Positions 12,142 to 21,134 of a stretch of DNA of 64,000 bases are shown one piece after another. The position numbers were made by a program, and so were the translations under genes. The notes beneath the pieces were generated by a model that was not told where the DNA came from, made no database searches, and worked only from the letters and a program-made list of their open reading frames with translations. This DNA is from Cystobasidiopsis lactophilus (lineage: Eukaryota; Basidiomycota; Agaricostilbomycetes; Agaricostilbales; Chionosphaeraceae): NCBI GenBank assembly GCA_001599975.1, contig BCIO01000003.1:744001-808000 (forward strand), written 5' to 3'. Position 1 is the first letter of the stretch; the number at the start of each line of letters is the position of its first letter.

Positions 12142-13378
12142 ATGACAAGTACTTCGCTCTTTTACGAATCATTCGACCTGCCGTCCGTCGGGGAATTGTC
12201 TAATCTACTTGCTGCTCGCTCCGACCTCCGGTGGCGGGGCCGTAAAGTCCTGGCCAAAGAACGGCAACAATACGCCCTACAGCTCCATGCGAAGCTTATC
12301 GAAGTGTCGGTCCGGTTACCAGATGGGCGTGGTCTGTCTCGATGGATACTGGTCAACCGCGCTCTGGCCGCTTTCGCCTCGCCTCGCCAGCACCTCAAAG
12401 AGACTGCCATCCAAGTCTTTATCGACTTCCGCTCGTACGAATATCATATCCTGTGCGACGCTCTGCCCCCCTTTTCCCAATTCAACAGCTTGCCTGAAGG
12501 CAGTCACGGAAAAGAAAGCTGGAAGGCTCTCCAACTTCTCTGCGACCTTTGCCTTGCTATCGAAGAGAAAGAACCGGTCTATGTATGGTATCAGCTTTTT
12601 GTTGCCTGTTTCCTGGAACAAGCAGGCTCAGTCATTGGCCCAGATCTGCCCAACGCATTACGCTGATGACCTCGTGAGATTCTGTGCCTGTCGGTCAGAG
12701 AGGCGCAGAGCGATGTACTTAACGCCAATTCCAGGAGAAACCGAAGCCTTTACTTAGCTTCGTCAGCATTAATACCCCTTCCGGATGGCTGTCGGCAACC
12801 TATCACCTTGCTGGTGGACGCATTGATGTTTCTTCAAATTTGGATCGTGCTCTTTCTTCGCCCGTTGAATCAGCTTTAAGGTATGATGGAGAAAGGCGAA
12901 CTAGGGTTCTGCTTTATCTGTCAGACCCAAAGAACACCCTGCGTTCGCGAGGTGAGTGACGGAGCTAGCCCCGAACCGCGGAACAATGAATTCTGATTGA
13001 TTTCAACTCTATTCCAGTTGCTGAAGCAATGGTTGCGGCATTTAAACAATTACAAAACAGGGCCTATTTCAAGGTGCTGCTGCTGGGACCGGTCGAGGGT
13101 AAGACCAGGCGGCTTATCGCTTCCAGCCTATTGTGGCGCTCGCGGAAGTTTCGACTGTTCGATGTGAGGAGCTTCCCTTGGTTCTTCGTCTCTGCAGAAT
13201 TCTCTATAACCCATTGCAGGTTTACCTCAGTGCGGGAGCAGCCGAGCTCACAGCCGATGCCCGGATTCGACAGATGTTGGTCTCCCTTCTCCGCTTGTGT
13301 TTCTCGGCTGAGTGTTCTCCAGCACTTGTCCTTATTGGAACGACGACCTCGTTCGGAGATACGAGCAAAACATTTTGA
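12142..13378 (+). CDS. Hypothetical protein, spliced, leucine-rich
   Basis: No recognised family. Exon 1 starts MTSTSLFYESFDLP at 12142 and reads well through RWILVNRALAAFASPR, HLKETAIQVFIDF and LCDLCLAIEEKEPVYVWYQ. Its donor near 12590-12680 could not be fixed. A second coding stretch (about 12765-12955) reads SGWLSATYHLAGGR, YDGERRTRVLLYLSDPKN and LRSR. It joins at gtgagtgac/ttccag to VAEAMVAAFKQLQNRAYFK, then by a 53-nt intron to PIVALAEVSTVRCEELPLVL, LCRILYNPLQVYL and MLVSLLRLC, stop at 13378. The protein is helical and leucine-rich, with no membrane segment or signal peptide. The 3' end converges on a small minus-strand gene. Confidence 0.5.
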
Positions 13379-13622
13379 AGCACTGGGCCGCCACCGCGTT
13401 GGGCCGGGTGTTGACAGGAAGAGCGATGGTCGGACGCAGAGCGTCGCGAACCTGAAGGGGCTCCATTCTTGGCCATACCTCTCCATGGCGCATCGACCTC
13501 GTCTCGTGTTATTCTGTGTATCGTCGCTGTTGGTCTCACTTCTGGAGTAGTTCGGAGGGCAACAAGCGAGTTCGAAGTTGAAATTACATGGATTGGGTAC
13601 AAGAGAAGCGAAACGACCAGCA

Positions 13623-14065
13623 TCAGGCGCTGCCTTGCTTGACCTCCTCTGCTCGCTGAGCCGCCGCGTCCTTGCCCTCTCCGGACAGCAGGGCATTGCC
13701 GTGCTCAATCTCGTGCTCCTTGCCGAAAGCTGTTCCCCAAGCCTTTAGCCCCCATTCACAACGCACGGAGAAGCAAAGGACAATAGAACGCACTTTTGCC
13801 AGCAAACTGCTTGGCGTAGCCGGCGACCTGCTCTTTGACTGGGGCCAAAGAGGGCATCAGAACTTGGGTGCTCGTGGACGTGAGAGGCCGGCCAAGCTCA
13901 CACGAAGGCTGCTTCTGAGGCACTTCACCGGCACCGGTAGACTGGGCAGGTGCTCCAGGAGCGTCCTGGGTGGGAGGCACTGCGCGAGCTTCAATCAACA
14001 GCGTCGTGGCAGAGGGAAGCAAAGGACGGACAATCCGCGTTGATTTGGGACGAAGGCTCCGACAT
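13623..14065 (-). CDS. Small hydrophilic protein of unknown function
   Basis: The last two exons read APVKEQVAGYAKQFAGK and, after a 64-nt intron (gtgcgt...aacag), TFGKEHEIEHGNALLSGEG, ending EEVKQGSA at 13623. The repeated Lys/Gln/Gly/Ala-rich amphipathic composition resembles small stress-associated (LEA- or CsbD-like) proteins of fungi, but no family is firmly recognised. A Pro/Ala/Gln-rich segment (about 13890-13990) precedes it. The start is tentative: ATG at 14065 (MSEPSSQIN) followed by a short intron. It shares a roughly 200-bp divergent promoter with the MBL-fold gene. Confidence 0.45.
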
Positions 14066-14266
14066 TATCGCTTTGGCTTGTGACGCGTCTGAACTGGGAT
14101 CCGCCATGTCAGAGAGGCCCAAAGCAGCTTGCAAGGCCATACCTCTCTTGGTTGCTGAGCTCCAAGGCAAAGTGATGTCATCGGCACCGACCAATTCTCC
14201 CGGTTGCGGTTCGGTTCGCAGGGCAGACCAAGCTTGTCCTGCAGCCACCATTTTGAGAAGAGACCA

Positions 14267-15333
14267 ATGTCTGAAAGCGGGCTCAAACTCACGCGCTTGA
14301 ACGACGACTCTTCTTGGCTGATCGAGACTGCCTCTGGCAAGCGCATCGTCTTGGAGTGAGCCGGCTTCCTGCCTGTCAACAATGCCCATCTTCTGGCGTG
14401 AAATTGACTGGAATCGAGCTCCTCAGTCCCTGGTTTGTGGGCTGGGACGTCGAACACAACACTTTGTTCAGCTGGGTCCACAGCGACAAGCACGCCACCG
14501 AGCCTCACATCAAGAGCTTGAAGGAGCTGGGCCACCTCGATGCCATCCTCATCTCCTTGCACATCCAAGACCACTGCCACAGGGCCACTCTGCTCGAAGC
14601 GGACCCTTCAGTGCCAGTCTTCGCTACGCCGGTGCGCCCATCGATCTCTCTTTCTCATTCGAAACTGACAATCGACCTAACGTAGGCTGCCGCTAAGAAC
14701 ATTCGATCTTGGAACCACTTTACCAGCGTCATCTCTGAAGTTCCATTCTTCGACAAGCTGCCCTTTGCGCCAGAGTGGGATGCCAAGGCGGCCAGCTTGT
14801 TCGACGACTTCCGCTGCTTCGCCATCCACCAGGACCGGGACTTGGGGGACGTCCACTTTGCTCTCGTTATGGTGGCTCGGCTATCCCCGACAGACGACTG
14901 GAGGGGCATCCTCTACTCGCCTCATGGCATCGACAGCAAGAGCAAGGCTGTGGCTGCCCTCAAAGATCTCAGCCCGCCACTCCGCATGTTTGGCTTGATG
15001 CATGGTCTGAATCGTGTTGAGTTCCCTTGGTGGCTTGCAGGTGAGCTATTTTGCGCTCTGCGTCCCACGGGAGAACTGCTCGCTCAGCGTTGGGGCGTGG
15101 ACAATTCAGGAACCGCCAATCGGGGCATCGAGAATGGACATCGCCTAGCCCAAGCCTTCGAGCCCAACCTCCGCTACTGGCTCGTCACGCACGACGAGGA
15201 CAAGCCGCGGGTCGGGTTGACGGGCTGGAAGCAGAAGATCTTCTACCAGTCCTGGGACGAGATGCCCGGCCCGCTCAAAGGCGTGGACTGCCGCACTCTG
15301 GAGCCAGGAGGAAGCTTGGTGATGACTGCATAG
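14267..15333 (+). CDS. Metallo-beta-lactamase-fold protein, fungal UlaG-like
   Basis: Predicted MBL-fold hydrolase-like protein. The start at 14267 gives MSESGLKLTRLNDDSSWLIE and ETASGKRIVL. A first intron (gtgagc...ctcctcag) then yields VLDPWFVGWDVEHN. Next come LDAILISLHIQDHCHRATLL (the metal-motif region), DPSVPVFATP, an intron, AAKNIRSWNHF, IHQDRDLGDVHF and YSPHG. A later GTGAGC...ATTCAG segment after FPWWLAG is probably an in-frame intron. The end reads LRYWLVTHDEDKPRVG...GGSLVMTA. The usual HxHxDH zinc motif is altered: the Asp-His pair and a following Cys-His remain, but the preceding histidine sits three residues before the Asp rather than four. Catalysis is therefore uncertain; substrate unknown. 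Confidence 0.7.
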
Positions 15334-15863
15334 GCCGTTGGTAGCTGCAGAGGGTAGACACCATTATGGAGCAGGCTCTGGTGGCGGACGCTCGCTTTTC
15401 TTGTTCTTTCTTCCAGATTGTACAGTATGAATACGAATGCAACGAGTTACGAAGGCTTCCTGTCATTACAAATTTCGAAAGGAGGAGGAAGCAGCAACTG
15501 CCAACCGCCACCGCTGGCTACTCTCTCGAAGCCTCAGACTTGCACTTGCTGCTTTTCTTTTCAGTGTGCTTCCATCTTGGCCTTTCGTCTGATGCCCAAT
15601 GCTGCTTTGGATTCGCTGTATCGAAGCCGCATGACGAAGCCTGTCTGAATGCCTTGAAGAAGCTGCTTGACCTGCCCCCGGCCGGGCAACTCAAAATTTA
15701 CCCCGCGTTCGATGAGGCTGCTCGCTCGGGATTAAGTCGCGTCAAGGGCGCAAGGCCGCGATCTATGCTCCAGAGATGACCCGCCCCTCTCGCAAGCGCT
15801 GTACCCCGCCATGCCTCCAGCTTTGAGGAGGCCTGATTATTGGTGACATTAACGACCGAAGAA
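15334..15863. other. Intergenic spacer
   Basis: About 530 bp between the MBL-fold gene and a P450. A 137-codon plus-strand frame (15366-15779) has no motifs and ends without a fitting neighbour exon. Treated as promoter region. Confidence 0.45.
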
Positions 15864-18088
15864 ATGCCTACTCTGCTATTGGCTGTCGGTTTCCTGGTCG
15901 TGGCATGGCTGTATTCAGTGGTCGAGTACCGCAAGAGGAGCAAGGGCATGCCCCTCCCTCCTGGCCCTAAGAGAAGCATCATTCCCTTCGTCGGAAATGG
16001 TTTGGAGGTCTTGCACTCGACGAAATCGTTCCCCGTCTTTGCGTTGGTAAGCAGCCAGTCTCAGCGCTCTTGTGGCCAAAGCAGAAGTTTACCCCATTCG
16101 TTTCCGTGCAGGAAATGTGGGAACAATTTCGAGGGGAAGACCTGGTGAGCTCCCCTTGGCTGTTTGCAGCGCGAAAGTCTGACGTGCTTGTGCTTCGCAA
16201 AGGTCTCGGTCGACATCTTTGGAACTCCTACGATCTTCATCAACTCCCAGAAAGCCGTCAGGGACCTCTTCGAAACCCGCGGTCAGATTTACTCGTCGCG
16301 AGCGCCAATGCCTTTGCTCCGCACCATCGTCTCACGCAACTCGTCCTTGTCTTTCGAGCCTTACAACGAAATGTATGTCTAATTCCAAGGCGCTTCACAC
16401 GGGATTTGACGAAAGTCTTGCAGGTGGAGGCGCGCAAGGAAAGCTGGTAAGCTGAGAGGTTTCATCTGATCTCTCCTCGCCTGACGCTCTGTGGAAAGGT
16501 CACCGTGAATTGAATGTCACCCAAGTCCGCCAGTATGCGTACGCCAGCGAGCGGGAGGCGTACATCTTGATGCAGGGCTTGCTCGACCACAAGGCTTCCG
16601 ACCTCTTGATGCTGACCGAGCGTTTTGCTGGCGCATCGGCTTTTGCGTCCTTCTACGACTGGAAGATCAACGAGTACAACGACAAGATGGTCAAGAAGTC
16701 GCTCCGGATCTTTGGAGACAAGGTTCGTCCTCTGCATCCTCTTCGTCCACACCCAGCTCACTCGATGGGGCAGGTCGCACTTCTCTCACCTGGTGCTTCT
16801 TTCTACGATGCTCTGCCTGGTTTCATCCGCCCGATCGTGCCCGACTTCCTCATGCCCTCTTTGCGCAAGGCCAAGGAGATCCGAGACGAAAGCGAGGCCC
16901 TGGACGCCCAGCTGAGCCAATATGTGAAGGAACGCCTCGCCCGCCAAGAAGACACCTCGAGCTTCCATGCCGCCTTGCTCGACCGCGTCAAGGCTGGCAA
17001 GAGCGATTTGACCACTTACGAGCAAGACGCCTTGTCCGGTGTTCTCGTTGCCGCCGCAGTCGACACCACCCAAGGTTGGTCTCTACCTGCATCTTTCGTT
17101 GCTTCCTCAAGCTCATCTGTGTCATCTAGCTTCCATTCATGTTATCTGTAAGTGGTCATCATCGTCTTGGCCACCAACTCTGACTCAACTTGTCCACACT
17201 CAAAGTGATGGCAATGATCTGTGGGTTGCAGCTCCCTCCCCTTAAAAGAACTTGTCTAAAATGCGACGACAGGCTTCCCTGAAGAGCAAAGGAAGGCTCA
17301 AGAAGCTGTCGACAAGGTGGTCGGCCGCGACCGCATGCCCACCTTTGCCGATCTTCCTCATCTACCCCACGTCAAGGCTTTTGTTCTCGAGTGCCTGCGC
17401 TGGAGAAGCGTCTCTCGAATTGCCAGCCCGCATTGCGTCGACCAAGACGACTGGTACAATGGAATGTTCATCCCCAAGGGTTCGACCCTGGTCCACAACT
17501 CGTACTCCAGTGCGTAGTTTCCCCATTACCTCCAATGCAGTTAGATTGATAGGTGCATGACAGTCGAGCACGATCCGTATGCTGCTTCCTTTGGCTCGTC
17601 CTTCCAAAGTCTTACTCACATTCAATCTAGCGAGCTGTATCCCGATCCGGAAGTGCTTAAGACAGAGCGCTTTTTGAATGAAGATGGCACTTTCAACGAC
17701 TCTCGACCGGTGCACTCCTTTGGATTTGGCCGTCGCATTTGCCTTGGAGCTAGGTGAGAGGGGGCCACGTTCCCCATTTTACTGGAACTGATTCGTCTCA
17801 ATATCAGCATGGCGGTCAACTCTCTGAATGTCGCTGCCGCCTGCCTGCTGTGGTCTTTCAACTTCTCCAAAGCCCGCGATGCCAGTGGCAAGATCATTGA
17901 GCCGGACACCCGGCCAGAGGCCATGTGCGTTGTCCTTTTCTTGCCCCTCATGTTGCATGCTAACTCGAGTGTCTCACAGTCACTGGAACGGCATTGTCGC
18001 AAGGCCCAACGACTTTGACTTCAAGTACGAGACGAGGGACGCGAACGTCGAGGAGATCATTCGTGCAGCTGTGCAGCGGAACTTGTGA
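15864..18088 (+). CDS. Cytochrome P450 monooxygenase (1)
   Basis: Microsomal haem-thiolate monooxygenase. ATG at 15864 (the ATG at 15811 is stopped at once) gives a single N-terminal membrane anchor, LLLAVGFLVVAWLYSVV, then the proline hinge PLPPGPKRS. In order: YDLHQ-region exons, DLFETRGQIYSSR, GHRELNVTQVRQYAYASER, an I-helix AAAVDTTQ (about 17050), K-helix ExxR in ECLRWRSVSR, and the haem loop HSFGFGRRICLGAR (about 17712-17753) with the ligand Cys. The C-terminus is DFDFKYETRDANVEEI...QRNL. At least eight introns. Similar in type to fungal O-methylsterigmatocystin-oxidoreductase-like P450s, but the substrate cannot be assigned. No biosynthetic core enzyme lies nearby. Confidence 0.9.
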
Positions 18089-19249
18089 TGGAGCATGATG
18101 CATGGCGCACGAGTCGTGTAAGAATGATCCATATACATGAATTGCAGTGAACAAGGAGTATTTTCATCGAGCGTACGGAGGAAGGCGTCTGGTGGGAGTT
18201 GGGCGGGAGGCGAGAAGCGTTGTCGAGAGCCCTGATAATACGCTTGTGGAGGATAGGCGGCAGCAGGAGGGACAGGATGGTCAAAATGAGCAGGTCGACG
18301 ACGCTCAAAGGGATAAAAGACATCTCTGTATGCTTTGTCCTGATGCTGGGCTTCTTTACGTAGGCGCCACCCGTATTGATTGTCGAGTGCGCGTTCCCAA
18401 AGCTGGTTTGATCTCCCCCGCCCCGTTTCTCGTCAGATGGTAATAAGGCTTCCGCTGGACAAAGTAATCTCCAGGATTCTGCACAAAGTAGTCGCCAGGG
18501 TGATCTGTGAGCGCGGCTAGACCTGGTGCCGATGGGCCCGCACCTCGGCGACCGCGTGTCGCAAATTCAACCTGTGGCGGAGGACCTTTTTCGAAGGCAC
18601 CGGGCAACGGTTTGGCCGCTTCGCGCCCACGTAGCCATCGCTTTCTGTTTCCGACTTTTAGAAAGGTGCTTCAGAAGGCAGCATGCCGGCCAGCGCTTAC
18701 GTCTTCCCCCGAGGGTCCAAGTAATCTCCAGAGTTCTGCACAAAGTAGTCGCCAGGATGATCTGCGGGCGCGGCTGGAACTCGTGCCAATGGGCCCCCAC
18801 CGAATGGCGGGCCAGTAAGGACAGGGCCAGTGAATGGCTGACGCTTCGGCTCATTTTCGAGGGGATCCAGCAACGGCTCGGCCGCTGCGCAGTCAAATCG
18901 CCACTGCTGTCTGTTTGCAAATGCTTTGAGAGGTGCTTAGAAAGGTTGCATGCCGGCCAGCGCTTACATCTTCGCAAAAGGGTTTTGATCTGCAGTAGGG
19001 TCCACGATACGGATCCCGTTGTGATAAGGAAGCCGATGATCCATAAGTAAGGCAGGCAGCCAGGAATCGGTGGTTGCAGAACAACAAGAGCCAATTCGCC
19101 ACTGCTCTACCGAGGACGGGCATTTCACCGCCTCGCTGCTTGACGTCACTGCTCTTCGCTATAGCAGAGCAGCAGTTTTGATTCAAGAGGGCCAAGCAAG
19201 CCAGCCATGAGAGCGAAGTGTGAGCTCTCGAGCGGGGCGAGGCGACCAT
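17980..19249 (-). CDS. Putative secreted Pro-rich protein with duplicated exon
   Basis: No known family. The suggested start at 19249 gives MVASPRSRAHTSL then SWLACLALLNQNCCSAIA, a plausible signal peptide. Later sequence reads HRLPYHNGIRIVDPTADQNPFAK, then two related exons, A (18910-18701, 210 nt) and B (18644-18360, 285 nt). Both are phase 2-2 and both end in a DHPGDYFVQN block. A 35-nt intron (gtaaag...catacag) leads to a Pro/Tyr-rich tail (DVFYPFERRRPAHFDHPV). The first exon junctions are uncertain. The open frame at the 3' end runs 109 nt into the opposite-strand P450's last exon, so the true stop may lie elsewhere. A hydrophobic alternative frame (18057-18323) was judged a shadow of the Pro-rich frame. 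Confidence 0.35.
18360..18910 (-). repeat. Tandem exon duplication, 267-bp period
   Basis: The 20-bp donor block gtaagcgctggccggcatgc occurs on the minus strand at 18967-18948 and again at 18700-18681, 267 bp apart. Each copy is followed by a branch-like ctaag/ctgaag, an aaacag acceptor and an exon of the same phase containing AAA-PL then DHPGDYFVQN. The copies are clearly diverged, so the duplication is not recent. Confidence 0.7.
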
Positions 19250-19919
19250 ATCAAGTTTCGAACGGCAGGGCACGACATTTTGGTTCAAACTGTATTCTTC
19301 ATATGCTTGGAAGTAGGTACGAGGAAGTAGCGGATAGTATCGAAAGGCAAAAAGCAGAAGCAGTCTGGGAGCAGCCGAAGGCAAGCTGGCCACCGAAGCA
19401 AGGGAGGCGGTGCTAGCTAGCCTGGGCATTGGAGAGCAGGATTGCCTGGGCTTGATGTATTCATCTTGCGCTTGAGCAAAGCGGACAGCAGGCACCGAGC
19501 AGAGCTAAGCGGCAGGCGGGCGTTCCGCCGCTTCTGAAGTTGTTCCAGCCTCATTGCCGCCACCAATCAGACTCGGCGCCACAGCAGCGCATATGCCCTG
19601 CTCTCGACTTCTTCTAGTCACAAAGGAAGCGAAAGAAGCACGGGGGAGCTGGCCAACCTTTTCGTGAGCCCTGCTTTTTCAGTGCCCGGTGGCCACCGGT
19701 GGTGCCGATACGCCACCGAGTTGGGGCGCTCCTAAGAGGTCGGACGAAGGAAGCTACAGCCAGGATGGAATTTGCGCTTGCTGACTCAAAGAGGCGCAAG
19801 GTCGAACTCAGGAGGGATTTGTTCGATGCACATTTATGTTTATGGGAGGTGGTTCTACGGCAAACGCCTGCGCCTGCCGCATTCTCCTCTGAACCAGTAA
19901 GGGGTGCCTTGACACATCT
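19250..19919. other. Intergenic spacer
   Basis: About 670 bp between the two minus-strand Pro-rich genes. Short frames only; no motif recognised. Confidence 0.4.
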
Positions 19920-21061
19920 CTATCGCTGATGCTGATTAGGGTAATAATCAAGGAGCAACCTAGTAGGCGTCGAAGGTAAGAGAGGAAGATGCGCGCCCGG
20001 GTGCGGGTAATGAGGTGGCGGTGCTGGTGGTAGGGCTTGGGGCATTCCATAGCCCAAAGCATGTCCAGGAGGAACGCCAGCGACAGGAAGCCACTGGACG
20101 GGAGGGCCAACCCATGGCCCAATTGGGTTGGGTCGGAAGCCTCCTCCTGCTCGCCAGTTTCTTGCTTGTCGGTCGAACCTGGGAGCCATTTTTGCCTGTG
20201 TATCTGACTTGTCCCGTTCTATCTGGGCCTGGCGAGCATCCCATTGCTGGAGAAAATCTCGTTTGTACTCCTCTTGCCAAGCCTCGTTTTCACGGAACTG
20301 TTGTTGCTGGTTCTTACGCATGCGCTGGGGAGGCCCCACATTGAAAGCCGAAGGGACAACATCTTGCGAGTGGTTGGGGCGCGTAGGATTTCCGACCAGG
20401 GTGGTTGCTTCGGACAGTGACGAATGGGGGACCGCTCGCGTCTCCGTGCGTTCTTCGCGCAGCTCTGGTGGAGGTGTTCTGGGCCCTTTCGTGTACCGGT
20501 ATGGTTTTCCCGCAAGAGGTCTTCCAACGTCCTCGCTCCAATCCTTTCTGTGCCAGCGGGCGGGAGAGCGATGAGTATGCGATTGCAGGCCAGTTTGAAA
20601 GGAAACCTGACCTACATTCCGCTTGCCATGAGCGTCTGTTTGTCCAGCAAAAAGAGGCAAAAATGGCAGTCCGGGGCCAAAGAGTCTGGGCGCAGGGGGG
20701 GACAGCCCAGACGCTGGCCGAAACACGTCCAAACCCTTTACATCGCCACCTTCGTCCTTTTGCCTTCATGTTCGTCGACGAGCCAGATACTCTCGGGCAA
20801 AGCATACGTAGACAGTTGCAGGTGATGGAAATGCAGAATGAAGGGCAGAGCTTCCAACGCTCAGGAGGCAAGGCAGAACGAGCGATGCTGTAGATCGAAA
20901 CGAGGCGGTGTCAAACGCAAAGGGTTTGACTCGCTGCTAGTGGTAGGGTTAACAGAGGACTTGGTTCCACAGAGAGATCTGACACAGGCCAAGACCAAAG
21001 GGCAACAGGAGGGCATTCCGCGCGAGGCCAGTCCAATTAGCAGGCAATCCCGCATGAGCAT
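19920..21061 (-). CDS. Hypothetical Pro/Gln/Arg-rich protein, possibly secreted
   Basis: The long last exon (about 20740-19920) has clear coding character: RHRKDWSEDVGRPLAGKPYRY, RMRKNQQQQFRENEAW, QEEYKRDFLQQWDARQAQIE, a Gly/Pro-rich stretch around VGPPVQWLPVAGVPPGHALG and the end RLLLDYYPNQHQR. There is a short coiled-coil-like charged region in the middle and disorder elsewhere. The first exon probably starts at 21061 (MLMRDCLLIGL) or 21016 (MPSCCPLVLACVRSLCG), which would provide a signal peptide; the middle exons are unresolved. KPYRY echoes KPYYH in the neighbour at 17980-19249, so the two may be distant paralogues (inference). It is divergent from the zinc transporter. Confidence 0.5.
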
Positions 21062-21134
21062 ATCCCAGGGCAGCGCACGGTTCTTCACACCCAACCCAGC
21101 AAGCGCCAAGAGGTCAACCCAGAAGAGCGAGAAG

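Noticed and set aside
15366-15779. 137-codon plus-strand frame after the MBL-fold gene
   Set aside because: No family motif, no splice partner, mixed composition; more likely 3' flank and promoter.
18057-18323. Hydrophobic minus-strand frame (MSFIPLSVVDLLILTIL) as a membrane protein
   Set aside because: It is the off-frame reading of a Pro-rich exon that joins in phase to the duplicated exon B; the hydrophobicity follows from pyrimidine-rich codons.
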